Assembly: GCF_009002475.1 (NCBI RefSeq)
Contig: NZ_AP019860.1
Location: 7,871,547-7,935,546 of the forward strand
DNA: 64,000 nucleotides
From: Candidatus Uabimicrobium amorphum
GTDB taxonomy: Bacteria; Planctomycetota; Uabimicrobiia; Uabimicrobiales; Uabimicrobiaceae
Direction of reading: 5' to 3'
Part shown: in pieces, positions 8,243 to 16,859 of the stretch
Position numbering within the stretch: the first letter of the stretch is position 1
Layout of the letters: the number at the start of each line of letters is the position of its first letter
Program-made: the position numbers and the translations under genes
The notes under the pieces: model-generated
The model's database searches: none
The model's input: the letters and a program-made list of their open reading frames with translations, nothing else
What the model was told of the DNA's origin: nothing

Positions 8243-9193
8243 ATGACGAAGAGCAAAAAAACGCGTAACCAATCCTTGGGAAATGTTGTTTCATGTAACG
8301 ATGAGATGCACCAAATTTTTGACCTTGCCATCCAAGCATCACAATCAAACATTCCCATTATCATTACCGGTGAAAGTGGAACCGGGAAAAGCATTCTTGC
8401 ACGTGAAATTCATTTGATGAGTAATGTCCGTGGCGAATTTGTTTCTGAAAACTGTGCGGCTTTTAGCGAAACGCTTCTGGAAAGCGAACTTTTCGGCTAT
8501 AACAAAGGGGCCTTCACCGGTGCGAATATCCAAAAGAACGGTCTACTCCTTGCGGCAAATAATGGAACTCTCTTTCTCGACGAAGTCGGAGATATGCCCA
8601 TGACGATGCAGACAAAGCTATTGTGTGCTCTTGAAAAAAAGGCCGTGAGAAAAATCGGTAGCTGTGTATGGGAAAACACCAATTTTCGTTTAATCTGTGC
8701 CACCAATAAATCACTGAGATGCCTTGTACAAACCAAATTATTCCGCGAAGATCTCCTATACCGTTTACAGGGAATTGAACTTCATTTACTTCCTCTTAGA
8801 AAGAGAAAAGAAGATATCCCTTTACTCATCGAAAATTTTTTGCAAACGATTCCTATAGCAAAACAAAAAAATATCCACGCAATCGACCATGAAGCACAGA
8901 ACTTACTCATTAACTACCATTGGCCAGGGAATATTCGCCAACTACATCATGAAATTTCACGAATTGTCGCTCTGAAAAAAGCAGGAAACTGTATTACTTG
9001 TGGCGACTTATCCCCACAAATTACAGGTAAAAACCATCGTCAATATCGTACGCTAAAGCAAGCGGTTGTGGAATTTGAAAATCGTTATATACAACAAACA
9101 TTAAAAATGGTGGAAGGAAATAAGAGCAAAGCCGCCGGTCTTTTAGGTATTTCGCGTCGCTGTTTGTACTACAAAATAGGTGTTTCTTCATAG
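8243..9193 (+). CDS. Sigma-54-dependent activator without receiver domain
   Basis: A 316-residue AAA+ enhancer-binding protein. Visible motifs are Walker A GESGTGKS (43-50), the sigma-54 contact loop GAFTGA (89-94), Walker B with Asp113-Glu114 in FLDEVGDM, an arginine-rich region, WPGNIRQL, and a C-terminal Fis-type HTH NKSKAAGLLGISRR. It remodels RNA polymerase-sigma54 to open promoters. There is no N-terminal receiver, GAF or PAS domain: only about 15 residues precede the AAA+ core, so activity is probably set by level or a partner. ATG 8243 is chosen over TTG 8240 because AGGAGG at 8231-8236 is 6 bases upstream. It precedes the WXG100/FtsK locus on the same strand, 300 bases away, but no -24/-12 promoter was recognised there. 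Confidence 0.85.
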   Translation: MTKSKKTRNQSLGNVVSCNDEMHQIFDLAIQASQSNIPIIITGESGTGKSILAREIHLMSNVRGEFVSENCAAFSETLLESELFGYNKGAFTGANIQKNGLLLAANNGTLFLDEVGDMPMTMQTKLLCALEKKAVRKIGSCVWENTNFRLICATNKSLRCLVQTKLFREDLLYRLQGIELHLLPLRKRKEDIPLLIENFLQTIPIAKQKNIHAIDHEAQNLLINYHWPGNIRQLHHEISRIVALKKAGNCITCGDLSPQITGKNHRQYRTLKQAVVEFENRYIQQTLKMVEGNKSKAAGLLGISRRCLYYKIGVSS

Positions 9194-9494
9194 AAAGCTA
9201 TTTTTGTGTTGACTTTTTGCAGAAAGACAATGCAAAATATTTAATATATATTTCACAGTTTTCGACTTTTTTTAACAAGTTACAGAAAACGTTCCTGATC
9301 CCGAACCTGTTCCCGAAAAAAAGTTCTTGGTTACTTTATCAAGTATAACAAGCACGATAACTTATTGATTCTATAAGCCTTCACCCAAAGATAAGATCTT
9401 TGTTTTTTAATTTTCGGGAACGGGATCGGGAGCGGGTTCGGGATCGAGTTATCTATTTTTCGAATCACATAAAATCCGATTTTGGAGAAATATT
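9194..9494. other. Intergenic region holding GC-rich inverted repeat
   Basis: No gene seen. AT-rich sequence surrounds two GC-rich inverted arms (next entry). The last 40 bases before 9495 include GGAGAAAT, a plausible ribosome site for the WXG100-like gene. Confidence 0.6.
9291..9446. repeat. Inverted repeat built of CCCGAT/CCCGTT hexamers, copy 1
   Basis: Left arm 9291-9319 and right arm 9411-9446 are inverted imperfect copies made of six-base units such as CCCGAA, CCTGTT and CCCGAT, standing out as GC-rich in AT-rich surroundings. A 92-base spacer separates the arms. A second copy lies at 49122-49197 with almost no spacer. Both are intergenic. The arms differ by whole hexamers, which suggests growth or loss of six-base units. 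Confidence 0.75.
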
Positions 9495-9767
9495 ATGCCA
9501 CAAGCTATTGTTAAACCAGAAGAATTGCGTAAATTTTGTGCACATCTCAAACAATTTGATTCTAACTTAAAAGAAATGAGCGCAAAAATGAATAGTCACG
9601 CGCGTCAACTAGCTACCACATGGCGTGACCAAGAACACCAAAAATTCTCCGAAGAATTTACTCAAGCAATGCAACCTATACAAAAATTACTCGAAGCAAC
9701 AGAAAAGTATTCACAATTTTTAGTTCGCAAAGCAGAAGCAGCAGAAAAGTATTTACAACAAAAATAA
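9495..9767 (+). CDS. WXG100-like small helical protein
   Basis: A 90-residue all-helical protein of the size and pattern of ESAT-6/WXG100 proteins: two amphipathic helices around a central turn at Trp43 (TTWRDQEH), where the classic motif is Trp-X-Gly. WXG100 proteins are substrates and partners of type VII secretion ATPases and form helical-hairpin dimers. There is no signal peptide. It is followed 25 bases later by a small membrane protein and then by an FtsK/SpoIIIE ATPase, the partner expected for this family. Asp45 replaces the usual Gly, and no C-terminal YxxxD/E export tag is clear, so the family call rests on size, Trp turn and neighbourhood. Confidence 0.65.
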   Translation: MPQAIVKPEELRKFCAHLKQFDSNLKEMSAKMNSHARQLATTWRDQEHQKFSEEFTQAMQPIQKLLEATEKYSQFLVRKAEAAEKYLQQK

Positions 9768-9792
9768 ACATTTCTTTATTAACCAGAGCAAA

Positions 9793-10152
9793 ATGACAAA
9801 AACCAAATACCTTTTTATACTAACCACAATACTACTTTGTGGCGCCATAATTTTTTGGGGAACTTTGTATACCACACTCGTCATTTTTGCACTTGTCTTT
9901 ACGACAGTAATACTACTTTGCGTTTATGGATTTATTCGGGGAGTTGTGCTTTCTTCGGCAAGTCATCGTTTGCTACTATTTTTCCGATTCCGTTTTCAGG
10001 TACTCAACAATGAGATTACCGTACCCGAAGATACCAATTTTGTTGCCACGCAACTAAAAAAAATTGAACAGCAAATACAAGATAAAGAAGCCAAGGAAGC
10101 ACAACTACGCTCCTCTGATGAACAGCAAACAATTACCTCTTTTGCTAGATAG
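9793..10152 (+). CDS. Small membrane protein with cytoplasmic coiled-coil tail
   Basis: A 119-residue protein with two strongly hydrophobic segments at about residues 7-24 and 27-49, then a basic stretch (RLLLFFRFRF) and a charged C-terminal helix rich in Gln, Lys and Glu. I recognise no family. It sits between the WXG100-like gene and the FtsK-like gene, 13 bases before the latter. In known type VII systems the ATPase carries its own N-terminal membrane helices; here the ATPase has none. This protein could be the split-off membrane anchor. That role is inference from order and topology. Confidence 0.6.
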   Translation: MTKTKYLFILTTILLCGAIIFWGTLYTTLVIFALVFTTVILLCVYGFIRGVVLSSASHRLLLFFRFRFQVLNNEITVPEDTNFVATQLKKIEQQIQDKEAKEAQLRSSDEQQTITSFAR

Positions 10153-10165
10153 CCGCAGGTGCATA

Positions 10166-13084
10166 ATGGCGGAAAAACAACTCCTACAGAAATTTCGAGA
10201 GCTTTTACAAAAACTCAATGCAACAAAACAACTTATTGAGCAGCAGCATTCTGATATACTCAGCAATAATTTACACTCCATTCCCGACATGGGAATTGCC
10301 AAAGATGAAGCGACCGCTTCGCAAGTTGAACAGCAAATCCAGCAACTACGCGATATGGTACTTGCCTCTCCTGCACTCACCTTCACAGCAGCGGAAAATT
10401 CCTCAAAAAAAGAACAGACTCAGACACCACAGTCACAGCCACAGTCACAGACGCAAACGCAATCACAGCCACAACAAGACCCCCTCCGCAAATACGAAGA
10501 AAACAAAGAACATCTACTGCAATGTATCGGCGACGACCAGTATGGAGTTTGTCCATGGGAACGTCGCGATGTTTGGGATAACTATACACCTTTGCAAGAA
10601 TTCGATTCTCTACCACTCACACGCGTAGGTACCGAGGAAATTTCACACAGTGATGAAACCATCACCATACCACTCAGCTTGGATATCTTGGGGAATAAGA
10701 ACGTCCTCATTAAATCACAACAATACGCCACAGCGATTGACACGCTGCAAAATATTTCTCTACGTTTACTGGTTTCTCTTCCTCCAGCACGCCTACGCTT
10801 TTTGATGATAGACCCTGTAGGTGTGGGGTCCAATTTCGCGGGTTTTATGCATCTACCAGAAGAAGCCGTGAGTGGAAAGATTTGGTCAGATCCTCAAAAA
10901 ATCGAAGAGAGACTGGGTGAATTGTGCGAACATATGGAAAACATTATCCAAAAATATCTACTTAACCAATATAAATCCATGGAGGAATACAACGAAGCCG
11001 CTGCAGAGGTCGCAGAGCCTTATCGTGTTGTTGTTGTCGCCAATTTTCCTACAAATTTTAGTACCTACGCAGCACAACGTCTACTCAGTTTAGCGCAAAA
11101 CGGTCCGAAAAGTGGTATGTATGTGATCATACATCTCGACCCCTCGAAAAAAATGCCACATAACTTTTCCAGCGAAGATTTGGAAAAAGTGTGTCATGTA
11201 TTTTGCGATAAGAAATCAAAAAACGAAACAGTAATCGTTCAGCAGGGCAAGAAAACAAAGATTTCACTAGAAAGCCCTCCTCCGCCACAAAGATTCAACG
11301 ACATAGTACACAAAGTAAAAGAAACGTACAATGCGGCAAGCCATGTAACCGTTCCTTACGAAAAATTTGTGGCCCGTTTGTACCCGCAGTGGTGGCAAAA
11401 AGATTCGCGAAATCATGTACAGATTCCTATCGGAAAGTCTGGACGCAATGAACTATATTTTTCCGTAGGTAAAGGACTAACCCATCATGCACTTATGGTG
11501 GGAAAAACCGGCTCGGGCAAAAGTACTCTTCTCAATATCCTAATTCTTGGAGCTGCGATTGCATACTCCCCCGAAGAAATACAACTGTATCTCATAGACT
11601 TTAAAGAAGGTGTCGAATTCAAAAAATACGCCGATCCTATTTTGCCGCACGCGAAAGTAATTGCAATACAAAGTGAGAGAGAATTTGGCATTAGTGTACT
11701 AAAGGGCCTTGACGAAGAATTGACCTATCGCGGCGATGAGCTATTTCGTCCGCACAAGGTAAAAAACATCACCGAATATCGCAACAAGCAAGGAAAAAGC
11801 TTACCGCGCATTTTGTTAGTGGTCGATGAATTCCAAGAATTCTTTACCGAAGAAGATCAATTGGCCATGCAGGCACGCAACATACTGGAGAGACTAGTAC
11901 GCAAAGGTAGAAGTGCCGGTATACACATTGTACTTTCTAGCCAATCATTAAGTGGCTCGGGTAGTTTACCACTGGCGATTACCAATCAAATTGCCATTCG
12001 TATTGCCCTACAATGTAGCGACGGTGATTCGCGATCCATACTCGGAGACAACAACCCCGCGGCAAAACATCTCAGTCGTCCAGGAGAGGGAATTTACAAC
12101 GACGCCAATGGTCTTGTGGAAGGCAACAGCGTTTTTCAAACGTTTTGGCTAGAAGATCATATTATGGAAGAGTATTTGCAAAAAATACACAACGAAGCGC
12201 CATTTCGCTGCGAGACAGTGTTATTTGAAGGTGACACCCTGGCAAATATCATTGATAATAAATCTTTGCAAAAAGTACTAGAGAGTAGCGAAGTTGACCG
12301 TAGCAAAATAAAAATATGGCTTGGACAACCCATTGCGATGAAAGACGAACACACACACATTCTTTTGCAACAACAAACAGGTGCCAATATTTTGTTTATG
12401 GGGCAAAACGAAGAAAGAATACTCGGAATCTTCCTAAGTGCGATGCTGAGTGTTATGGCACAAAGTTGCCCACAAAAAACAAAATTTTACATTATCAATT
12501 TGGGGACTACCGACACCGCATGGCAAAGTGCACTCGATGTAGTGGTCAGCAGCAAAAATTCGCCTTTCTCTTTGATGAAAATGGAAAAAAATCGCCGTGC
12601 TTGTGTAGAAATGGTAAACGAAATTCACGCCATTGTTGATGAAAGATTGCAACAGGAAACTATGGAACGCAACGACGAAAAAGTCTACTTGTTCTTTATT
12701 GGTTTACAGCGTGCGCGGGACCTCTACGCTCCCGATTCTTGGTCACCTCCGGAAGAGACAAAAAAATTCACCACTATCTTAGAAGAAGGACCCGACGTAG
12801 GGGTGCACTCATTTATACATTGCGACACCAAAGCAAATATGAATAAGATTCTCAGTCAATCACTGAAAGAATTTGATATACGCGTCACATTACAGATGAA
12901 TGCCATGGACTCTTCGGCCATTCTCGATTCCATACTCGCGAGTAAACTCGATGCAAATCGCGCCGTTGTGTATAACGAAGAACACAGCGCGGAGTTAGAA
13001 AAATTTTGCCCTTATGAATTTCCCAACAAAAAGTGGATAGAAACGCTGTTTGATAAATTAGGTACAAATCATGATAATATATAG
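10166..13084 (+). CDS. FtsK/SpoIIIE-family ATPase (EccC/EssC-like role inferred)
   Basis: A 972-residue cytosolic ATPase. Residues 1-75 are coiled coil, 84-104 are a Gln/Thr/Ser/Pro linker, and 160-380 form a first nucleotide-fold module without Walker A (GNKNVLIKS, RFLMIDPVGVGSNFAGFMHLP, AEPYRVVVVANFP). A canonical FtsK domain follows with GKTGSGKS at 446-453 and LLVVDE at 551-555. A third, degenerate module from about 740 has GQNEER where the P-loop should be. One active plus two degenerate modules recalls EccC. The first module matches a block I remember from planctomycete and cyanobacterial FtsK-like proteins. No membrane helix is present. ATG 10166 is chosen because it starts the coiled coil; the longer frame overlaps the preceding gene. 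It overlaps the next gene by 14 bases. Confidence 0.8.
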   Translation: MAEKQLLQKFRELLQKLNATKQLIEQQHSDILSNNLHSIPDMGIAKDEATASQVEQQIQQLRDMVLASPALTFTAAENSSKKEQTQTPQSQPQSQTQTQSQPQQDPLRKYEENKEHLLQCIGDDQYGVCPWERRDVWDNYTPLQEFDSLPLTRVGTEEISHSDETITIPLSLDILGNKNVLIKSQQYATAIDTLQNISLRLLVSLPPARLRFLMIDPVGVGSNFAGFMHLPEEAVSGKIWSDPQKIEERLGELCEHMENIIQKYLLNQYKSMEEYNEAAAEVAEPYRVVVVANFPTNFSTYAAQRLLSLAQNGPKSGMYVIIHLDPSKKMPHNFSSEDLEKVCHVFCDKKSKNETVIVQQGKKTKISLESPPPPQRFNDIVHKVKETYNAASHVTVPYEKFVARLYPQWWQKDSRNHVQIPIGKSGRNELYFSVGKGLTHHALMVGKTGSGKSTLLNILILGAAIAYSPEEIQLYLIDFKEGVEFKKYADPILPHAKVIAIQSEREFGISVLKGLDEELTYRGDELFRPHKVKNITEYRNKQGKSLPRILLVVDEFQEFFTEEDQLAMQARNILERLVRKGRSAGIHIVLSSQSLSGSGSLPLAITNQIAIRIALQCSDGDSRSILGDNNPAAKHLSRPGEGIYNDANGLVEGNSVFQTFWLEDHIMEEYLQKIHNEAPFRCETVLFEGDTLANIIDNKSLQKVLESSEVDRSKIKIWLGQPIAMKDEHTHILLQQQTGANILFMGQNEERILGIFLSAMLSVMAQSCPQKTKFYIINLGTTDTAWQSALDVVVSSKNSPFSLMKMEKNRRACVEMVNEIHAIVDERLQQETMERNDEKVYLFFIGLQRARDLYAPDSWSPPEETKKFTTILEEGPDVGVHSFIHCDTKANMNKILSQSLKEFDIRVTLQMNAMDSSAILDSILASKLDANRAVVYNEEHSAELEKFCPYEFPNKKWIETLFDKLGTNHDNI

Positions 13085-16022
13085 CCCAGAAAAAATCGAT
13101 ACCTTGTCCGCGCCGCATGTTGACGCTTCTCGTGTGACCAAAGTACAACAACTGCTACACAAATTTTTCCATACCTTGCAGGTTTGTGACCTTGAAATTC
13201 TGCAAAAAAACGACAGCAAACGCTATGAAACCATTTTGCGTAACATTACACGTATCGAAGAAATGTTGCAAAACGAAATCGATGATAAAAAATTAGCAGT
13301 ATTAAAAAATATCGCAACAAACAGCCAAAATGTTCTTTCTACTGCGGTACGCGAATCCCTTCCATTGTTACTTGCTTCTTCCAAAGATAAGGCACAACAA
13401 CAACAGCAAAAAATAGAAGAGCAGCAACGACTACGACAAAACATACGCGAACAAATTTTATATTTCGCCGAAAAATTTGCTCTATACGACAGCAATAACC
13501 TGGAGCTATATGCCCCAGAACTGTGGAAAGAAATACGCCATGATCTCGATTTAATAGAGAATATGTTACGCGAAATAGACGAAGAAACACTGCCTATTTT
13601 AGACGCAACGATGACGCAGTTGCTAGGAAAACTAGAAAAAGCGCAAGAAATTTCGATCCGCAAACAACAACAACTCACTGAGCACTTACAGGACACAAAC
13701 GATAAACTGCAAAACTTTATCACCACGATCGCCGCCGTAGACTACCCACTTCTGCTAACCCACAAGCCACAGAATGCACAAGAATTGCTTGAGGATTTTC
13801 AGAAAGTAGAAAAAAGCTTCTTCTTCAATGAAAGTTCCGCGGCGCTCGATTATCGTGTTGCCAATGCGCAAATGGACGATACCCAAAAAATACTTGCGGT
13901 TTCTTTACCTGTTTGGCAAGACGAGATTGTCCAAGAACAACAGCGTCTTTTACACACAAAAACTCAGTTGCAAAAAGAGTGTGAAAAAGAAAAAGAACTT
14001 TGTACACAAGCGATCACCTTCTTATCGAAAAAACGTTTACTCGCTTTAGGTGCTTGTATACCATTTATCCTTATTTGCATGCTCGCGATAAGTGGCTACT
14101 CATTGATAAAAGACATCTCTTTTTTATTGCCACAAACTCCCATAGAGCACATCGCTTCTTTTTACAATATTTCTACGCCATTTGCCCTACTGATTAGCTT
14201 TGCACTCACCGCTGTTGCCGTGGCGATTTTTACTCTAACAAAACAACTTTCCGTCACTCCCTACAGCAACGCAATCATGAAGCAACATGTCTTAAAACAA
14301 TTTTGCGATTTGCGCAAACAGTACCATTATACCACAGGGATCATTGTGCTGGGTATTTTCATGGCGACAGTTACCTATATATGGGGAAGTTCGTTCATCC
14401 ACCACGCTGGGCATCTCAAAAGTCACTCGCAACGCGAGCTCAATTTTCATCATCTCGATATTTTAGAAAAATATCGTGAACATCCACAGTTAAAAGTAGC
14501 TGCGGAAGATACGCTATTCACCATTTACCAAAAGTACCGCGATGCCCCACAAATGGAGAAATATAATTCGCGTTACAAAGAACAACTTATCCAACAACAA
14601 AATTGGCAGCGCGTGTCACAAATATTTCCCGATCATAAATTTGCGGCAATTTTTATTCAAAAAAGTACCACACTTAGTGAAATTCCGCATTTTAATAAAA
14701 AGGTATTGCAAATATTAGTAAAGGCAAAACCACGCCAAACAGCTGCGGCAGCATTAAAACAACTAAAGGTTGTTGAACCGCAACGCCAACAACATTGGCA
14801 GATGGTCTTTTCTTTCTATCATGATCAGGGGAAAAAACACGATGAGGCAATCGAATATTTCTCTCTACATGGAGAAGATACCTGGGTAGATAAGATTCTG
14901 AACTTGCTAACTATTGAATTACCAACTCCGAAACGGAAAGTTGTCACAAAAGCACTTGTCATTCTCGCCAAACGCTATGAAGACCAAAAGGAAAAAGTGG
15001 CGGGGCACTTTGTGAATATCGCCAAAAAATCAGACGCAAAGTCTCGCGAAATTGTTTTGTATGGTTTGGCAAAAATAATGCATTTACCAACAAAAGGTTA
15101 TCTGCGAAGTAACATGCTTTTGGTGAAGATGAAACCCGTACAAATAAAAATAATTCAAGCTCTCACTACAATGAACGACAAAAACAGTATTGACAATTTG
15201 CTAATACTGCTCTGCACTTCAACACATTACGCGGTACGAAAAGAAGCGGCAGTTGCCCTAAAAACTCTCTACAAGAATTACTTTCCGTTGTGGAAAAAAA
15301 TAGCGCAAACCAAATCGCCCACCATGCGTAAAAAAATATTAGTAAAATATAGTGTGCGCTACAAAATTATTTCCGCAGTAAAGTGCATTGCCCAAATAGA
15401 AAATTCCGCTGCGCAAAAAGCACTGCAAATTTTACTAGCTCATCAACGAAAACAGGCCCAGATTGCATTAATCCACACATTTTCTGGCCAAGAGTTGATG
15501 ATAAAAAAACTACTACAAGAACTCGGATATCACAATATCAAAATGGTTCATAGCATCGAAGCCATTCCCGAAGTAAATCTAATCGTCGTTGCCGAAAAAA
15601 AAGCCATATCCCAAGAACGCATCCAAGAGTTTATCTCACAAGGAACCAAAGTGTTATTGCTGTATAATTGCGGTGAGGTGCTCGGGGGCGCGTGGCAACA
15701 ACACAGTACGGAAAATCACCGTGTCATTAGTATGGCATCTGGCTTTTTGGGAGATATCAATCAACGCTTTTCCGTACAAAAGCAGTTCGATACATTTTTC
15801 GTCACCTCGCCTTATCCCGACGCCTGGATTCCTTATGCAGGAAACCATCAAGGATATACAATTTTGTCTCACAGTGTGAACAAAGAAGTTCGCGGTTTGA
15901 TGTTTACGTATAACCCTTTACACTTAAGTAAAGATGGCCGCAAAATTCTCAGTATTGTGGTGGATTTTTTATTGAAGATAAAGAGGTTTGACTTAAAGTT
16001 TTCACAGAAAAAAAACAAATAG
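13071..16022 (+). CDS. Large coiled-coil/three-helix membrane protein with HEAT-like tail
   Basis: A 983-residue protein of no family I recognise. Residues 1-320 are mostly coiled coil with Gln-rich runs near 108-122. Three membrane helices lie near 323-345, 371-390 and 421-440. Residues 480-830 are helical repeats resembling TPR then HEAT units. The last 150 residues alternate strand and helix (VNLIVVAE, GTKVLLLYNCGE), perhaps a ThuA or amidotransferase-like fold. It overlaps the ATPase gene by 14 bases, so it is translated with it, and it ends the locus. It would make a scaffold or channel subunit for the ATPase and WXG100-like protein; that is inference. None of EccB, EccD or EccE is recognisable in it. 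Confidence 0.6.
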   Translation: MIIYSPEKIDTLSAPHVDASRVTKVQQLLHKFFHTLQVCDLEILQKNDSKRYETILRNITRIEEMLQNEIDDKKLAVLKNIATNSQNVLSTAVRESLPLLLASSKDKAQQQQQKIEEQQRLRQNIREQILYFAEKFALYDSNNLELYAPELWKEIRHDLDLIENMLREIDEETLPILDATMTQLLGKLEKAQEISIRKQQQLTEHLQDTNDKLQNFITTIAAVDYPLLLTHKPQNAQELLEDFQKVEKSFFFNESSAALDYRVANAQMDDTQKILAVSLPVWQDEIVQEQQRLLHTKTQLQKECEKEKELCTQAITFLSKKRLLALGACIPFILICMLAISGYSLIKDISFLLPQTPIEHIASFYNISTPFALLISFALTAVAVAIFTLTKQLSVTPYSNAIMKQHVLKQFCDLRKQYHYTTGIIVLGIFMATVTYIWGSSFIHHAGHLKSHSQRELNFHHLDILEKYREHPQLKVAAEDTLFTIYQKYRDAPQMEKYNSRYKEQLIQQQNWQRVSQIFPDHKFAAIFIQKSTTLSEIPHFNKKVLQILVKAKPRQTAAAALKQLKVVEPQRQQHWQMVFSFYHDQGKKHDEAIEYFSLHGEDTWVDKILNLLTIELPTPKRKVVTKALVILAKRYEDQKEKVAGHFVNIAKKSDAKSREIVLYGLAKIMHLPTKGYLRSNMLLVKMKPVQIKIIQALTTMNDKNSIDNLLILLCTSTHYAVRKEAAVALKTLYKNYFPLWKKIAQTKSPTMRKKILVKYSVRYKIISAVKCIAQIENSAAQKALQILLAHQRKQAQIALIHTFSGQELMIKKLLQELGYHNIKMVHSIEAIPEVNLIVVAEKKAISQERIQEFISQGTKVLLLYNCGEVLGGAWQQHSTENHRVISMASGFLGDINQRFSVQKQFDTFFVTSPYPDAWIPYAGNHQGYTILSHSVNKEVRGLMFTYNPLHLSKDGRKILSIVVDFLLKIKRFDLKFSQKKNK

Positions 16023-16065
16023 GTGTGTTTGCCGCACAAAATCGTGGATGGAATGATAAATAAGA

Positions 16066-16096
16066 TAGTCGTAATTGTCACCTACAATTACGACTA
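16066..16096. terminator. 13-bp hairpin between convergent genes
   Basis: TAGTCGTAATTGT (16066-16078) pairs perfectly with 16084-16096 across a 5-base loop. It lies between the end of the WXG100/FtsK locus and the end of the sulfotransferase gene. No T-tract follows on either strand, so its strength as a terminator is uncertain. Confidence 0.6.
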
Positions 16097-16106
16097 CCGT
16101 CACTAG

Positions 16107-16850
16107 TTAAAATACAAAACCAAAATATTGTATATATTTGTAGTCTTTTTCATACACATGTTCGCGCAATTCGTCATCGTAATAGTACCGGTAGTTTTTC
16201 TTTCTTGGAACAGCAACATTTTTACGTAAATAGGAGTTGTAACCTGTCATCGCATTTAAACGTTGTGTGGACAACAACTTTTTTATTTCGGGCTTTTCCC
16301 CAACAAACGATTCGAGTACTGTATAAAATTCACGGTGCAATTCACTGGTCTTACACCACGAAACTCCATCAATTTTTCCCTCGATTGAATACATATGTTC
16401 TATCAACCATGACCAAAATGACATACCAGAATTGTGATAGCTTATGTAATCTGCTTTTGTAATATTATCTAATTTTATCGTATTCCATTCATACACATCG
16501 GGAAAATACCTTATGGTTTTTTGATAATGGGGAACTTCTTTTACACGTAATAGGTACAGCATTACCTCTTTAAAAGACATCTTGTGAAAGTCGACTAGCC
16601 AATTCAAAAAGGTATTTGCTCCCTTTGGGTAACTAAAATTAATCGCGTGATGATAAACGGAAACGTACCAATCCCATGGATTACGTATGGTGCCAATCAG
16701 TGGCAAAGTTCTTAACTCTGCCGGTATCTCTTTACGCGCTCGATGGTAGCCTAGCATAGTTCCGTCCATATGTTCGATCAGTACGTTATTTACCGTTGTA
16801 CCACCACTACGAAACATATGTAAGAAAATAAATTGGTTTGTTAGTATCAA
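16107..16850 (-). CDS. Sulfotransferase family protein
   Basis: A 247-residue soluble protein with the two PAPS-binding blocks of sulfotransferases: a 5'-phosphosulfate loop FLHMFRSGGTT at residues 9-19 and a 3'-phosphate block IGTIRNPWDWYVSVYHH at 52-68 (Arg56). Such enzymes move sulfate from PAPS to sugars or other hydroxyls; the acceptor is unknown. It resembles the carbohydrate 2-O-sulfotransferase-like branch by its block spacing. It starts 9 bases after the B12-binding regulator gene, so the two are likely co-transcribed. The nearby LtaS-like enzyme and ceramidase hint at surface glycan or lipid decoration, but no direct link is seen. Confidence 0.75.
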   Translation of the reverse strand: MILTNQFIFLHMFRSGGTTVNNVLIEHMDGTMLGYHRARKEIPAELRTLPLIGTIRNPWDWYVSVYHHAINFSYPKGANTFLNWLVDFHKMSFKEVMLYLLRVKEVPHYQKTIRYFPDVYEWNTIKLDNITKADYISYHNSGMSFWSWLIEHMYSIEGKIDGVSWCKTSELHREFYTVLESFVGEKPEIKKLLSTQRLNAMTGYNSYLRKNVAVPRKKNYRYYYDDELREHVYEKDYKYIQYFGFVF

Positions 16851-16859
16851 AACTGTTTC

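Noticed and set aside
9291..9446. CRISPR-like array
   Set aside because: Units are six bases, inverted rather than direct, and there are no unique spacers of constant length.
10064..10165. Longer N-terminus of the FtsK-like ATPase
   Set aside because: It overlaps the preceding membrane-protein gene by nearly 90 bases and adds a basic stretch unlike the coiled coil that begins at ATG 10166.
13223..13726. 167-codon leftward frame
   Set aside because: Antisense to the coiled-coil part of the 983-residue protein; Ser/Cys-rich low-complexity reading typical of a shadow frame.
9495..16022. Complete canonical ESX/type VII secretion locus
   Set aside because: No EccB, EccD, EccE, YukD, EsaA or mycosin protease was recognised; only the WXG100-like protein and the ATPase fit, so I call it type VII-like.
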